Shown: one piece after another, positions 19,824 through 27,632 of the stretch
Layout of the letters: the number at the start of each line of letters is the position of its first letter
Numbering within the stretch: position 1 is the first letter of the stretch
Source: Saccharopolyspora hirsuta
GTDB taxonomy: Bacteria; Actinomycetota; Actinomycetes; Mycobacteriales; Pseudonocardiaceae
DNA length: 64,000 bases
Assembly (NCBI RefSeq): GCF_008630535.1
Contig: NZ_VWPH01000007.1
Location: 248,001-312,000, forward strand
Direction of reading: 5' to 3'
Notes under the pieces: generated by a model
What the model was told of the DNA's origin: nothing
Database searches by the model: none
Seen by the model: only the letters and a program-made list of their open reading frames with translations
Translations under genes and position numbers: made by a program

Positions 19824-22800
19824 TCAGCCCGTCAGCTTGTCCATCGCGCGGTTGATGCGCTTCACCGACACCGGGTACGCCGTGCCGAGCGTCTGCGCGA
19901 ACAGGCTGACCCGCAGCTCCTCGATCATCCAGCCGACGTGCTGCAGTGCCTCGCTCGGCGAACGTCCCTGCGGCACCCCGGCCAGCAGGTCCCGATAGCG
20001 CTGCTCGACCTCGTCCACCTGGTACATCCAGTCCCGGTCCCGCTGCGGGTGGTACTGGAGCTTGTCCAGGCGCTGCTCGATCGCGCGCAGGTAGCGCACC
20101 AGGTCGGGCAGCCGCGCGAACCCGGTCGCGGTCACGAAGCCGGGGTGCAGCAGGGCGCCCAGCTGTTCCCGGATGTCGGCGTAGGACTCGGCGGGCAGCA
20201 CCTTGGCCCGGTCCACGAGCGTGGACTCGACCCGCTGCGCGGCGACCAGCACCTGCTCCACTTTGGACACCGCCTCGACGGTGACCGCGCCGAGCTGCGC
20301 GCGGACCTTCTCCTGCAGCGCGGTGAACGCCGCCTCGTCCCAGACCGGGCCGCCGTAGTCCGCCATCAGCTTGTCGACGGCGCAGCGCACGCAGTCCTCC
20401 AGCACGGCGTTGAGGTCGCCGTACCGGCTGCCGCCCAGCACCAGCCGGGTGGTGCTGCTCATGCCGCGCTGGATGGACTTCACCGGCGAGGGCAGGTTCA
20501 GCAGCAGGAGCCGGCGGGTGCCGTCCCACAGCGCCCGGCGCTGCTCCTCCTCGGTGTCGAACATCCGCACCGCAACGCTGTCGCCGTCGTCGACGAGCGC
20601 CGGGTAGGCCTTCACCGCGTGCCCGGAGCGCTGCTGCTCGAAGGTGCGCGGCAGCTCGCCGAAGCTCCAGGAGCGCAGGCCGCGCTGCTCGATGTCGTCG
20701 GCGGCAGCGGAGATCTCCGCGCGCAGCTTCGGCTTCAGCTTCCGCTTCAGCGCATCCAGGTCCTTGGACTCGGCCAGCTTGCGGCCCTTGCCGTCCACCA
20801 CGCGGAAGGTCATCTTCAGGTGGTCCGGCACCTTGTCCAGGTCCCACTCGGTGCTCGGCACGGCGACGCCGGTCATCTGCTTGAGGCCCTGCTGCAGGCT
20901 CTCCAGCAGCGGTGCCGCCATGGGCTCGATCCGGGACAGCACCGCCTTGGCGAAGTCGGGCGCCGGGACGAAGTTGCGGCGCAGCGTCTTCGGCAGCGAC
21001 TTCAGCAGCGCGGTGACGAGCTCCTCGCGCAGCCCGGGGATCTGCCAGTCGAACCCGCTCGGGTCGACCTGGTTGAGCACCGGCAGCGGGATGTGCGCGG
21101 TCACGCCGTCCGCATCCGCCCCCGGTTCGAACTGGTAGGACAGCGCCAGCCGGAGTCCGCCCTGCGGCCAGACGTCCGGGTAGTCCTGGTCGCTGACCGC
21201 CGCCGACTGCTGGTTGATCAGCATCGACTTCTCGAAGTTGAGCAGGTCGGGCTGCTCGCGGCGCACCTTCTTCCACCACGAGTCGAAGTGCCGACCGGAG
21301 ACCACCTCGGCGCCGACGCGCTGGTCGTAGAACTCGAAAAGGGTCTCGTCGTCGACCAGGATGTCGCGCCGCCGCGCGCGCTCCTCCAGGTCCTCGACCT
21401 CGTCGAGCAGCGCCCGGTTCTCGTGGAAGAACGCGTGCCGGGTGTCCCAGTCACCTTCCACCAGCGCGTGCCGGATGAACAGCTCGCGGCTGAGCTCCGG
21501 GTCGATGCGCCCGTAGTTGACCTTGCGGCCGACCACCAGCGGAACGCCGTAGAGGGTGACCCGCTCGGCGGCCACCACGGCGGCCCGGTCCTTCTCCCAG
21601 TGCGGTTCGCTGTAGCTGCGCTTGACCAGGTGCTGCGCGAGCCGCTCCACCCACTCCGGTTCGACGCGGGCGACGATGCGCGCCCACAGCCGGGAGGTCT
21701 CCACCAGCTCGGCGGCCATCACCCAGCGCGGCGGCTTCTTGAACAGCGACGATCCGGGGAACACCGCGAACTTGGCGTTGCGGGCGCCCTGGTACTCGTT
21801 GGCGCTCCGCCCCGGCTGCCCGGACTTCTTCTCGACGTCCTTGAGCCCGATGTGCGAGAGCAGACCGGCCAGCACCGACTGGTGGATCCGCGCCGGATCG
21901 GCCTCCTGGTCGTTGAGCGTCAGGCCCATCGACCGGACCATCTGCCGCAGCTGGCCGTAGAGGTCCTGCCACTCGCGCACCCGCAGGTAGTTGAGGAAGT
22001 CCGTGCGGCACAGCTTGCGGAACTGGTTGGACGACAGCTCCTTCTGCTGCGCCCGCAGGTACCGCCACATGTTGAGGAAGGTGATGAAGTCGGACTCGAC
22101 GTCCTTGTCCACGAAGCGCGCGTGCTTCTGGTCGGCGGCCTGCTGCTTGTCGGTCGGCCGCTCGCGCGGATCCTGGATGGACAACGCCGCGACGATCACC
22201 AGCACCTCGCGCAGGCACCCGTTGCGGTCGGCCTCCAGCACCATCCGGGCCAGCCGCGGATCGATCGGCAGCTGCGCGAGCTTGCGGCCGATCGGGGTGA
22301 GCCGCTTGGTCAGCTCGGTCTTCGAGCTGTCCAGCGCGCCCAGCTCCTGCAGCAGGTTCACCCCGTCGGTAATCTGCCTGCGGTCCGGCGGTTCCAGGAA
22401 CGGGAAGGACTCGATCTCGCCCAGCCCCAAGGAGGTCATCTGCAGGATGACCGAGGCCAGGTGGGTGCGCAGGATCTCCGGATCGGTGAACTCCGGGCGG
22501 GCCAGGAAGTCCGCCTCGGAGTAGAGCCGGATGCAGATGCCTTCGGAGACCCGGCCGCAGCGGCCCTTGCGCTGGTTCGCCGAGGCCTGCGAGATCGGCT
22601 CGATGGGCAGCCGCTGCACCTTGGTGCGGAAGCTGTACCGGGAGATGCGCGCGGTGCCCGGATCGATGACGTACTTGATCCCCGGCACCGTCAGCGACGT
22701 CTCGGCCACGTTGGTGGACAGCACGATCCGCCGACCCGAGTGCGGCTGGAACACGCGGTGCTGCTCGGCGGCCGACAGCCGTGCGTACAGCGGGAGGATC

Positions 22801-23768
22801 TCGGTGTTGCGCAGCTTCTGCTGCTTCAGCGCGTCCTCGGCGTCCCGGATCTCCCGCTCCCCGCTGAGGAAGACCAGGATGTCGCCGGGGCCCTCCGCGC
22901 AGAGCTCGTCCACCGCCTCGCAGATCGCCTGGGTCTGGTCGCGCACCACGTCCTCGGACTCGTCCGAGTCGTCCAGCAGCGGGCGGTAGCGGACCTCCAC
23001 CGGGTAGGTGCGGCCGGAGACCTCGACCACCGGCGCATCGTCGAAGTGCCGCGAGAAGCGCTCCGGGTCGATGGTCGCCGAGGTGATGATCACCTTCAGG
23101 TCGGGGCGGCGCGGCAGCAGCTGCTTGAGGTAGCCGAGGATGAAGTCGATGTTCAGGCTGCGCTCGTGCGCCTCGTCGATGATCAGCGTGTCGTAGCGCC
23201 GCAGCAGCCGGTCGTGCTGGATCTCGGCGAGCAGGATGCCGTCGGTCATCAGCTTGACCAGCGTGTCCTCGCTCGCGCGTTCGGTGAACCGCACCTGGTA
23301 GCCGATGGCGTCGCCGAGCTCGGTGCCGAGCTCCTCGGCGACCCGCTCGGCGACCGTGCGGGCCGCCAACCGGCGAGGCTGGGTGTGCCCGATCATGCCC
23401 TTGATGCCGCGACCGAGCTCCAGGCACATCTTGGGCAGCTGGGTCGTCTTACCGGAGCCCGTCTCACCAGCGACGATGACGACCTGGTGATCGCGGATCG
23501 CGGCGAGCAGATCGTCCCGCCGCTGGCTGACCGGCAGGCTCTCCGGATAGCGGACCTCGGGTACGTTGGCGCGCCGGTTCTCGATGCGCAGCTCGGCCGC
23601 CTCGACGTCGGCGGTGATCTCCTCGGTCACCGACTGCAGGGCCTGCGGATCGCGGATCTTCCGCGCGCCCTCGATGCGACGGCGCAACCGACGCTGGTCG
23701 TGCAGCATCAGCTCGGGCAACCGGTCCCGCAGATCAGCGAGCGGAGATTTCACAGACGACGTACCCAT
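19824..23768 (-). CDS. hrpA: ATP-dependent RNA helicase HrpA
   Basis: A 1314-residue DEAH-box helicase, close to the E. coli HrpA length. Helicase motifs are GETGSGKTTQLPK (Walker A), DEAH in LIIDEAHERSLNIDFILGYL, SATID, LVFLSGEREI-like GDILVFLSGE, VLSTNVAETSLTVPGI, and QRKGRCGRVSEG (motif VI). A long C-terminal region follows with the HA2/OB fold and the HrpA-specific DUF3418-type tail. It remodels RNA and stalled ribosomes (known for E. coli HrpA). Start MGTSSVKSPLADLRDRLPEL at 23768; longer readings begin 5-28 codons upstream. Confidence 0.95.
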   Translation of the reverse strand: MGTSSVKSPLADLRDRLPELMLHDQRRLRRRIEGARKIRDPQALQSVTEEITADVEAAELRIENRRANVPEVRYPESLPVSQRRDDLLAAIRDHQVVIVAGETGSGKTTQLPKMCLELGRGIKGMIGHTQPRRLAARTVAERVAEELGTELGDAIGYQVRFTERASEDTLVKLMTDGILLAEIQHDRLLRRYDTLIIDEAHERSLNIDFILGYLKQLLPRRPDLKVIITSATIDPERFSRHFDDAPVVEVSGRTYPVEVRYRPLLDDSDESEDVVRDQTQAICEAVDELCAEGPGDILVFLSGEREIRDAEDALKQQKLRNTEILPLYARLSAAEQHRVFQPHSGRRIVLSTNVAETSLTVPGIKYVIDPGTARISRYSFRTKVQRLPIEPISQASANQRKGRCGRVSEGICIRLYSEADFLARPEFTDPEILRTHLASVILQMTSLGLGEIESFPFLEPPDRRQITDGVNLLQELGALDSSKTELTKRLTPIGRKLAQLPIDPRLARMVLEADRNGCLREVLVIVAALSIQDPRERPTDKQQAADQKHARFVDKDVESDFITFLNMWRYLRAQQKELSSNQFRKLCRTDFLNYLRVREWQDLYGQLRQMVRSMGLTLNDQEADPARIHQSVLAGLLSHIGLKDVEKKSGQPGRSANEYQGARNAKFAVFPGSSLFKKPPRWVMAAELVETSRLWARIVARVEPEWVERLAQHLVKRSYSEPHWEKDRAAVVAAERVTLYGVPLVVGRKVNYGRIDPELSRELFIRHALVEGDWDTRHAFFHENRALLDEVEDLEERARRRDILVDDETLFEFYDQRVGAEVVSGRHFDSWWKKVRREQPDLLNFEKSMLINQQSAAVSDQDYPDVWPQGGLRLALSYQFEPGADADGVTAHIPLPVLNQVDPSGFDWQIPGLREELVTALLKSLPKTLRRNFVPAPDFAKAVLSRIEPMAAPLLESLQQGLKQMTGVAVPSTEWDLDKVPDHLKMTFRVVDGKGRKLAESKDLDALKRKLKPKLRAEISAAADDIEQRGLRSWSFGELPRTFEQQRSGHAVKAYPALVDDGDSVAVRMFDTEEEQRRALWDGTRRLLLLNLPSPVKSIQRGMSSTTRLVLGGSRYGDLNAVLEDCVRCAVDKLMADYGGPVWDEAAFTALQEKVRAQLGAVTVEAVSKVEQVLVAAQRVESTLVDRAKVLPAESYADIREQLGALLHPGFVTATGFARLPDLVRYLRAIEQRLDKLQYHPQRDRDWMYQVDEVEQRYRDLLAGVPQGRSPSEALQHVGWMIEELRVSLFAQTLGTAYPVSVKRINRAMDKLTG

Positions 23769-23866
23769 ACTCCGCACAAGCATAGAGAAGGCCCGGTCAC
23801 CCCTGCCGCTGAATTTCACCACCCTCACAAGAACCGCATTGATCCCGGGCACGTCCTGCGCGGCAG

Positions 23867-23948
23867 TGCAAGCTGCGAGGGTGGGTTATGCGCCTGGCGG
23901 CGCATGCGCCCCCTTGCGAGCGGTGCCGATCGTGCGTCGCGGCTGCGG
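23867..23948 (-). repeat. Dispersed 82 bp repeat, copy 2
   Basis: On the minus strand this matches 278-358, with a 34-base identical core and conserved flanks. It sits in the 292-base gap between hrpA (upstream side) and the end of the enoyl-CoA hydratase gene. The two copies are 23.5 kb apart in opposite orientations, and both are intergenic. Confidence 0.7.
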
Positions 23949-24023
23949 AAGCCGATCGCGACAAATGGGTTCAGCGAGAACCCTCCACGAGCCGGATCGA
24001 GCCCCCGCTGCGGCTGCGGCGGG

Positions 24024-24050
24024 CCCGGCGGCGTTGTGGCCGCCGCCGGG
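24024..24050 (-). terminator. Strong GC hairpin after the enoyl-CoA hydratase gene
   Basis: CCCGGCGGCG (24024-24033) and CGCCGCCGGG (24041-24050) form a perfect 10 bp stem with a 7-base loop. It begins 11 bases after the stop codon on the minus strand. Confidence 0.7.
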
Positions 24051-24060
24051 CGCGCCCGGC

Positions 24061-24843
24061 TCAGTTGCCGGTGAACTTGGCCTTGCCCGGGCCGTTCTCG
24101 ATGAAGGAGCGCATGCCGATCTTCTGGTCCTCGGTGGCGAACGTGCCTGCGAACAGGTGCGTCTCCAGCTTCAGACCGTTGTCCAGGTCCAGGTCCAGCC
24201 CGCCGTCGATCGCGGCCTTGGCCGCCGCCAGGGCGCGGGCGGCGCCGTTGGAGAACTGCTCGGCCCACCGCCGCGCGGCCGCGTACACCTCGTCGGCGGG
24301 CACCAGCTCGTCGACCATGCCCAGCTGCAGCGCCTCCTGCGCGTCGACGAACCGGCCGGTGTAGATGATGTCCTTGGCCTTGCTCGGCCCGATCAGCCGC
24401 GCCAGCCGCTGCGTGCCCCCGGCGCCGGGGATCACGCCCAGCAGGATCTCCGGCTGGCCGACCTTGATGTTGTCCGCCGCGATGCGCCGGTCGCAGCTCA
24501 GCGCCAGCTCGAAGCCACCGCCGAGGGCGTACCCGGTGAGCGCGGCGACGGTCGGCTTCGGGATCGCGGCGACCTGGCTCATCGCGTCCGACAGGCCGCG
24601 CTGCTCCTTGCGCGCCATGTCCCCGTAGGACATCTCGGCCATTTCCTTGATGTCCGCACCGGCGGCGAAGACCTTCTCCCCGCCGTAGACGATCACGGCG
24701 CGGATGTCGTCGCGCTCGGCGGCCTCGAGCGCGACCTCCCGCAGCTCGATCTCGATCTGCCGGTTCAGCGCGTTCATCTTGGGCCGATCCAACCGGATCG
24801 TCCCGATCGCGCCGTCCACCTCAAGCCTGACGAACTCGCCCAC
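24061..24843 (-). CDS. Enoyl-CoA hydratase/isomerase family protein
   Basis: A 260-residue crotonase-fold enzyme. The CoA and oxyanion region includes VFAAGADIKEM, GYALGGGFELALSCDRRIA, and the catalytic-glutamate segment GQPEILLGVIPGAGGTQRLAR, which keeps both catalytic positions of true enoyl-CoA hydratases (E in QPE and the following G-x-x-PGAGG). It hydrates trans-2-enoyl-CoA in beta-oxidation. The GTG at 24843 is supported by GAGGAGG 8 bases upstream. It is similar to mycobacterial EchA8-type proteins. It is monocistronic, with a strong terminator hairpin. Confidence 0.93.
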   Translation of the reverse strand: MGEFVRLEVDGAIGTIRLDRPKMNALNRQIEIELREVALEAAERDDIRAVIVYGGEKVFAAGADIKEMAEMSYGDMARKEQRGLSDAMSQVAAIPKPTVAALTGYALGGGFELALSCDRRIAADNIKVGQPEILLGVIPGAGGTQRLARLIGPSKAKDIIYTGRFVDAQEALQLGMVDELVPADEVYAAARRWAEQFSNGAARALAAAKAAIDGGLDLDLDNGLKLETHLFAGTFATEDQKIGMRSFIENGPGKAKFTGN

Positions 24844-24937
24844 GCGGCAACCTCCTCGTCGAACCGCCACCTCGCCGGGCAGGCTATCGCGCACGGCACC
24901 GGAACTGCTGTGTCCCGGATCTCAGAACGTCTCTTCC

Positions 24938-24948
24938 GGGGGGGGGGG
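24938..24948. other. Run of 11 G
   Basis: An uninterrupted G11 lies between the enoyl-CoA hydratase promoter side and the end of the ABC ATPase gene (stop at 24954). It is the longest homopolymer noticed in the window and is prone to slippage or sequencing error. It is 5 bases outside the coding region. Confidence 0.9.
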
Positions 24949-24953
24949 AGCGC

Positions 24954-25742
24954 TCAGCCGCGCCGCCGCGCGAAGTACCGGTCGCCGCTGCGCTGCAGCT
25001 CCAGGTCCTGGTCGAAGGTCTTGGACAGGTTGTCCTCGGTGAGCACGTCGTCGAGCAGACCCTGCGCGACGACGTTGCCGTCGCGAAGCAGCAGGCCGTG
25101 CGTGAAGCCGGGCGGGATCTCCTCGACGTGGTGGGTGACCAGCACGGACGCCGGGGCGTCCGGGTCCATGGCCAGCGCGGACAGCCGCGCGACCAGGTCC
25201 TCGCGGCCGCCCAGGTCGAGACCGGCCGCGGGCTCGTCGAGCAGCAGCAGCTCGGGGTCGGTCATCAGGGCGCGCGCGATCGTGGTGCGCTTGCGCTCCC
25301 CTTCGGACAGCGTGGCGAACTCCCGGTCGGCCAGGTGCGCGACGCCGAGCAGTTCGAGCAGCTCCGCGGCGCGGTCGGTGTCCATGTCGTCGTACTCCTC
25401 GCGCCACCGGCCGAGGACCGAGTACCCGGCGCTGACCACGACGTCGCGGACCAGCTCGTCACCGGGGACGCGGGCCGCCAGGGCCGCCGAGCAGAGCCCG
25501 ATGCGGGGGCGCAGCTCGAAGACGTTGGTCTTGCCCAGCCGCTCGCCGAGCACGTCGACGGTGCCCTCGCTCGGGTGCATCTCGGTGCTGGCCATCTTCA
25601 GCAGGGTCGTCTTGCCCGCACCGTTGGGCCCGAGCACCACCCAGCGCTCGTCGAGTTCCACCGACCAGTTCACGTCGGCCACCAGCGTGGTCTTTCCCCG
25701 CCGAACACCGACGCCATCCATCCGGATGACCAGGTCGTCCAC
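24954..25742 (-). CDS. ABC transporter ATP-binding protein
   Basis: A single 262-residue nucleotide-binding domain. Walker A is GPNGAGKTTLLK, the signature is a divergent LSEGERKRTTIARAL, Walker B is LLLLDEPAAGLD, and the H-loop is VLVTHHVEEIP. GTG start with GGGGAGG upstream. No permease or binding protein is adjacent, so the transport partner, if any, is elsewhere. The layout resembles YlmA/ModF-like orphan ATPases. It ends in an Arg-rich ARRRG tail. Confidence 0.9.
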   Translation of the reverse strand: MDDLVIRMDGVGVRRGKTTLVADVNWSVELDERWVVLGPNGAGKTTLLKMASTEMHPSEGTVDVLGERLGKTNVFELRPRIGLCSAALAARVPGDELVRDVVVSAGYSVLGRWREEYDDMDTDRAAELLELLGVAHLADREFATLSEGERKRTTIARALMTDPELLLLDEPAAGLDLGGREDLVARLSALAMDPDAPASVLVTHHVEEIPPGFTHGLLLRDGNVVAQGLLDDVLTEDNLSKTFDQDLELQRSGDRYFARRRG

Positions 25743-26005
25743 GTCTACCTCCCCGCTGTGACTGACCGCAGCGCCTGGGCGTGGCGCCCCCGGTTCGTCT
25801 CGATCCAGGACCGCCGCAGGCCGTCGGCGGGTCCGCTCCGCGCCCCATTGTTCCGTCCGCGACCGCAGCGGCTGCGGGCGGGAGCACTCAGCGCTCCCTC
25901 AGCCGGGTGACACCCGGCCGGGGCTCGGACAACGCCGCCGTCCAGCATCCGGGAACGTCTCGATCGTGCTGGCGCAGCCCACCCGGCCGTGCCACGATCG
26001 CTGAC

Positions 26006-26077
26006 GTGTCCGATTCGTTGCTCACCCGCGATCGCGTGATCGACCTGTTCCGGGTCGTCACCGCCGCCTGTTGCTGA
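26006..26077 (+). CDS. Short leader peptide ending Cys-Cys (putative cysteine attenuator)
   Basis: A 23-codon ORF starts GTG and ends LLTRDRVIDLFRVVTAACC-stop, 127 bases before the cysteine dioxygenase start. Tandem Cys codons (TGT TGC) directly precede TGA. Short actinobacterial leader ORFs with C-terminal Cys runs upstream of sulfur-metabolism genes are known, including leaderless cysteine-responsive attenuators in mycobacteria, and the R-x-V/I-D-L-x-R-V pattern fits those I recall. CACGAT 7 bases before the GTG could be a -10 element of a leaderless transcript. The role here is inference. Confidence 0.6.
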   Translation: MSDSLLTRDRVIDLFRVVTAACC

Positions 26078-26093
26078 AGCGGCTCCGCCGCTT
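26077..26093 (+). promoter_or_regulatory. Hairpin immediately after the leader ORF
   Basis: AAGCGGC and GCCGCTT pair around TCC, starting at the last base of the leader stop codon. A ribosome stalled on the Cys codons would cover or border this stem, as expected for an attenuation-type switch. Confidence 0.5.
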
Positions 26094-26158
26094 TCCAGGT
26101 CCGTTCGCGCGGCTCGACGAATCACTCCACCCCGCATCCCCGCCACGTCCGGCGGCGG

Positions 26159-26197
26159 TCGTGTCGTGCCGTGCTCCCCGCAAGACACGAACTGGAG
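26159..26197 (+). promoter_or_regulatory. Possible ribosome-site-masking structure before cysteine dioxygenase
   Basis: TCGTGTC (26159-26165) pairs with GACACGA (26184-26190). CTCC in the loop (26174-26177) is complementary to the GGAG (26194-26197) that serves as ribosome-binding site for the ATG at 26205. Two alternative foldings of this region could expose or hide the GGAG. Confidence 0.35.
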
Positions 26198-26204
26198 ACA
26201 CGCC

Positions 26205-26822
26205 ATGAGCGCTGTGCAGCAGCACCGGCCCGATCAGCAAACCGCCCACCTGTCCGAATACACCCCGACCGAACCCGTGCCCGCGCCCGGCGAGGTGGAA
26301 CTGCACCCCGGCCTCGACCTGCCCCTGCTGCGCGACCTGATCCGCCCCGACCACCAGTTGTGGACGCCCCGCGAGCTGCGCGACCTGACCAGCCTGGTCT
26401 CCTCCGAGCTGACCGGTCCGCTGCTCGACATCGTCCGCATCGACGACGAGAACCGCTGGTGGGCCAAGCTCGGCCTGACGGCCGGGGTCGAGCTGTGGTT
26501 GCTCTCCTGGGCGCCCGGCCAGGGCACCGCACCGCACGACCACGGTGGAGCGTCCGGCTCGTTCTCCGTGCTCTTCGGTGCGCTCCGCGAGGACTACCGC
26601 TACCCGGCGGGCCCGATCCGCACCTCGCACCACGAGGTCGGGTCGAGCATCGGTTTCGGCAGCGGCCGCGCCCACCAGGTCCGCAACGTCAGCTCGGTGA
26701 ACTCGGCGAGCGTGCACGCCTACTCGCCCCCGCTGCTGCCGGTCCACTACTACTCGGACCTGTCCGAGGTCCCGCCGATCCCGCCGCAGCGCTCGCCCCG
26801 ACTCCCGGAGGAACACGGATGA
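26205..26822 (+). CDS. Cysteine dioxygenase type I
   Basis: This 205-residue cupin has the iron ligands His111 and His113 (TAPHDHGGASGSFSVLFG) and a third histidine in GSGRAHQVRN (His157). The nearby SVHAYSPPLLPVHYY carries the conserved cupin-end His and Tyr. It oxidises L-cysteine to cysteine sulfinate. ATG 26205 has GGAG 8 bases upstream. It precedes a rhodanese gene in the same operon, joined through an 18-codon ORF, and a Cys-rich leader ORF lies upstream. Context and function both point to cysteine excess handling. Confidence 0.9.
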   Translation: MSAVQQHRPDQQTAHLSEYTPTEPVPAPGEVELHPGLDLPLLRDLIRPDHQLWTPRELRDLTSLVSSELTGPLLDIVRIDDENRWWAKLGLTAGVELWLLSWAPGQGTAPHDHGGASGSFSVLFGALREDYRYPAGPIRTSHHEVGSSIGFGSGRAHQVRNVSSVNSASVHAYSPPLLPVHYYSDLSEVPPIPPQRSPRLPEEHG

Positions 26823-26875
26823 CACTCCGCGCGTCAACCAGAGCCCTGCTCAACCGCACCTCAGGGGGACTGTGA
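26819..26875 (+). CDS. 18-codon linking ORF between cysteine dioxygenase and rhodanese
   Basis: The ORF starts ATG within ATGA overlapping the dioxygenase stop, encodes MTLRASTRALLNRTSGGL, and its TGA overlaps the ATG at 26875 of the rhodanese reading (TGATG). It may be only a translational coupler. No family is recognisable, and it could be chance. Confidence 0.3.
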   Translation: MTLRASTRALLNRTSGGL

Positions 26876-27378
26876 TGCAACCCAGCCGCAAGAAGCCAGA
26901 TCGACCCCCAAGCGCAACCACAGCTGAAGAAGCGCGGAGAGACCGACCCGTGACCGCCATCCCGGCCCAACGGCGCACCGAAGTCGCGCCCGGCCCGTTC
27001 GGCATCGATCACCTGCTGGCCGAGTCCCGGGAGAAGCTGACCCGGGTGTCCCCGCAGGAAGCGCTGGCGCTGCAGCAGGACGGCGGCCTGATCATCGACA
27101 TCAGACCGCAGTCCGACCGGCTCGCCGAGGGCGAGATCCCCGGCGCGCTGACGGTCGAGCGCATCGTCCTGGAGTGGCGCCTGGACCCGTCCGGCGGCCA
27201 CCGCCTCGACGGCCTGCACCCGGATCGCCCGGTGGTCCTGGTCTGCAACGAGGGCTACGCCTCCAGCCTGGCCGCGGCCCAGGCGAAGGGCCTCGGCCTG
27301 CGCCGGGCGACCGACCTCGCCGGTGGCTTCCGCGCCTGGAAGGCCGCCGGGCTCCCGGTCACCACCGCCGTCAGCTGA
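26875..27378 (+). CDS. Rhodanese-like domain protein
   Basis: A rhodanese domain of about 120 residues, with GPFGIDHLLAESREKLTRVSPQEAL, IIDIRPQSDRLAEGEIPGA and VCNEGYASSLAAAQAKGLG, where Cys of VCNEGYAS is the active-site cysteine. It likely handles persulfide sulfur next to the cysteine dioxygenase. The ATG at 26875 has AGGGGGA just before it and overlaps the stop of the 18-codon ORF. A GTG at 26950 (142 residues) is an equally possible start, as the N-terminal segment is charged and low complexity. The gene is followed by a hairpin made of two opposed repeat copies. Confidence 0.85.
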   Translation: MQPSRKKPDRPPSATTAEEARRDRPVTAIPAQRRTEVAPGPFGIDHLLAESREKLTRVSPQEALALQQDGGLIIDIRPQSDRLAEGEIPGALTVERIVLEWRLDPSGGHRLDGLHPDRPVVLVCNEGYASSLAAAQAKGLGLRRATDLAGGFRAWKAAGLPVTTAVS

Positions 27379-27392
27379 TCCCCGACGACCGA

Positions 27393-27561
27393 GAGCAGGG
27401 GAACCTTCCTGTCACCGATGGCAGGAAGGTTCCCCTGCTCGCACCATCCCTGCGATGACAGGAAGGTTCCCATCCTCACCGCTCCCCTCGGCGTGCGTGA
27501 CAGGAAGGTTCCCTTCCTCCACCTCACGGCCGCCGGGTGACAGGAAGGTTCCCTTGCTCGC
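27393..27561. repeat. Cluster of five GGGAACCTTCCTG repeats
   Basis: Copies lie at 27393-27416 (+), 27420-27442 (-), 27456-27477 (-), 27498-27519 (-) and 27536-27561 (-). The first two are opposed and 3 bases apart, forming a perfect 19 bp stem (GAGCAGGGGAACCTTCCTG) that probably also terminates the dioxygenase-rhodanese operon. The remaining three are direct, with 16-20 base spacers of unrelated sequence. Confidence 0.9.
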
Positions 27562-27632
27562 AGCGGCGTCGAGTGTGGTCCTGGGTGAAAGCGCGCATGA
27601 GCGGCCGCTGCGTCCCGTACGCTTCCGACCTT

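Noticed and set aside
19686-24074. 1462-codon plus-strand frame opposite hrpA
   Set aside because: It is a shadow of hrpA. The ATG at 19788 with GGAGGG upstream looked attractive but continues antisense to the helicase C-terminus and has no recognisable content.
27456-27561. Possible CRISPR array from regularly spaced repeats
   Set aside because: The repeats are about 22-26 bases with 16-20 base gaps, the orientation varies across the cluster, other copies are scattered over 39 kb, and no cas gene is present.
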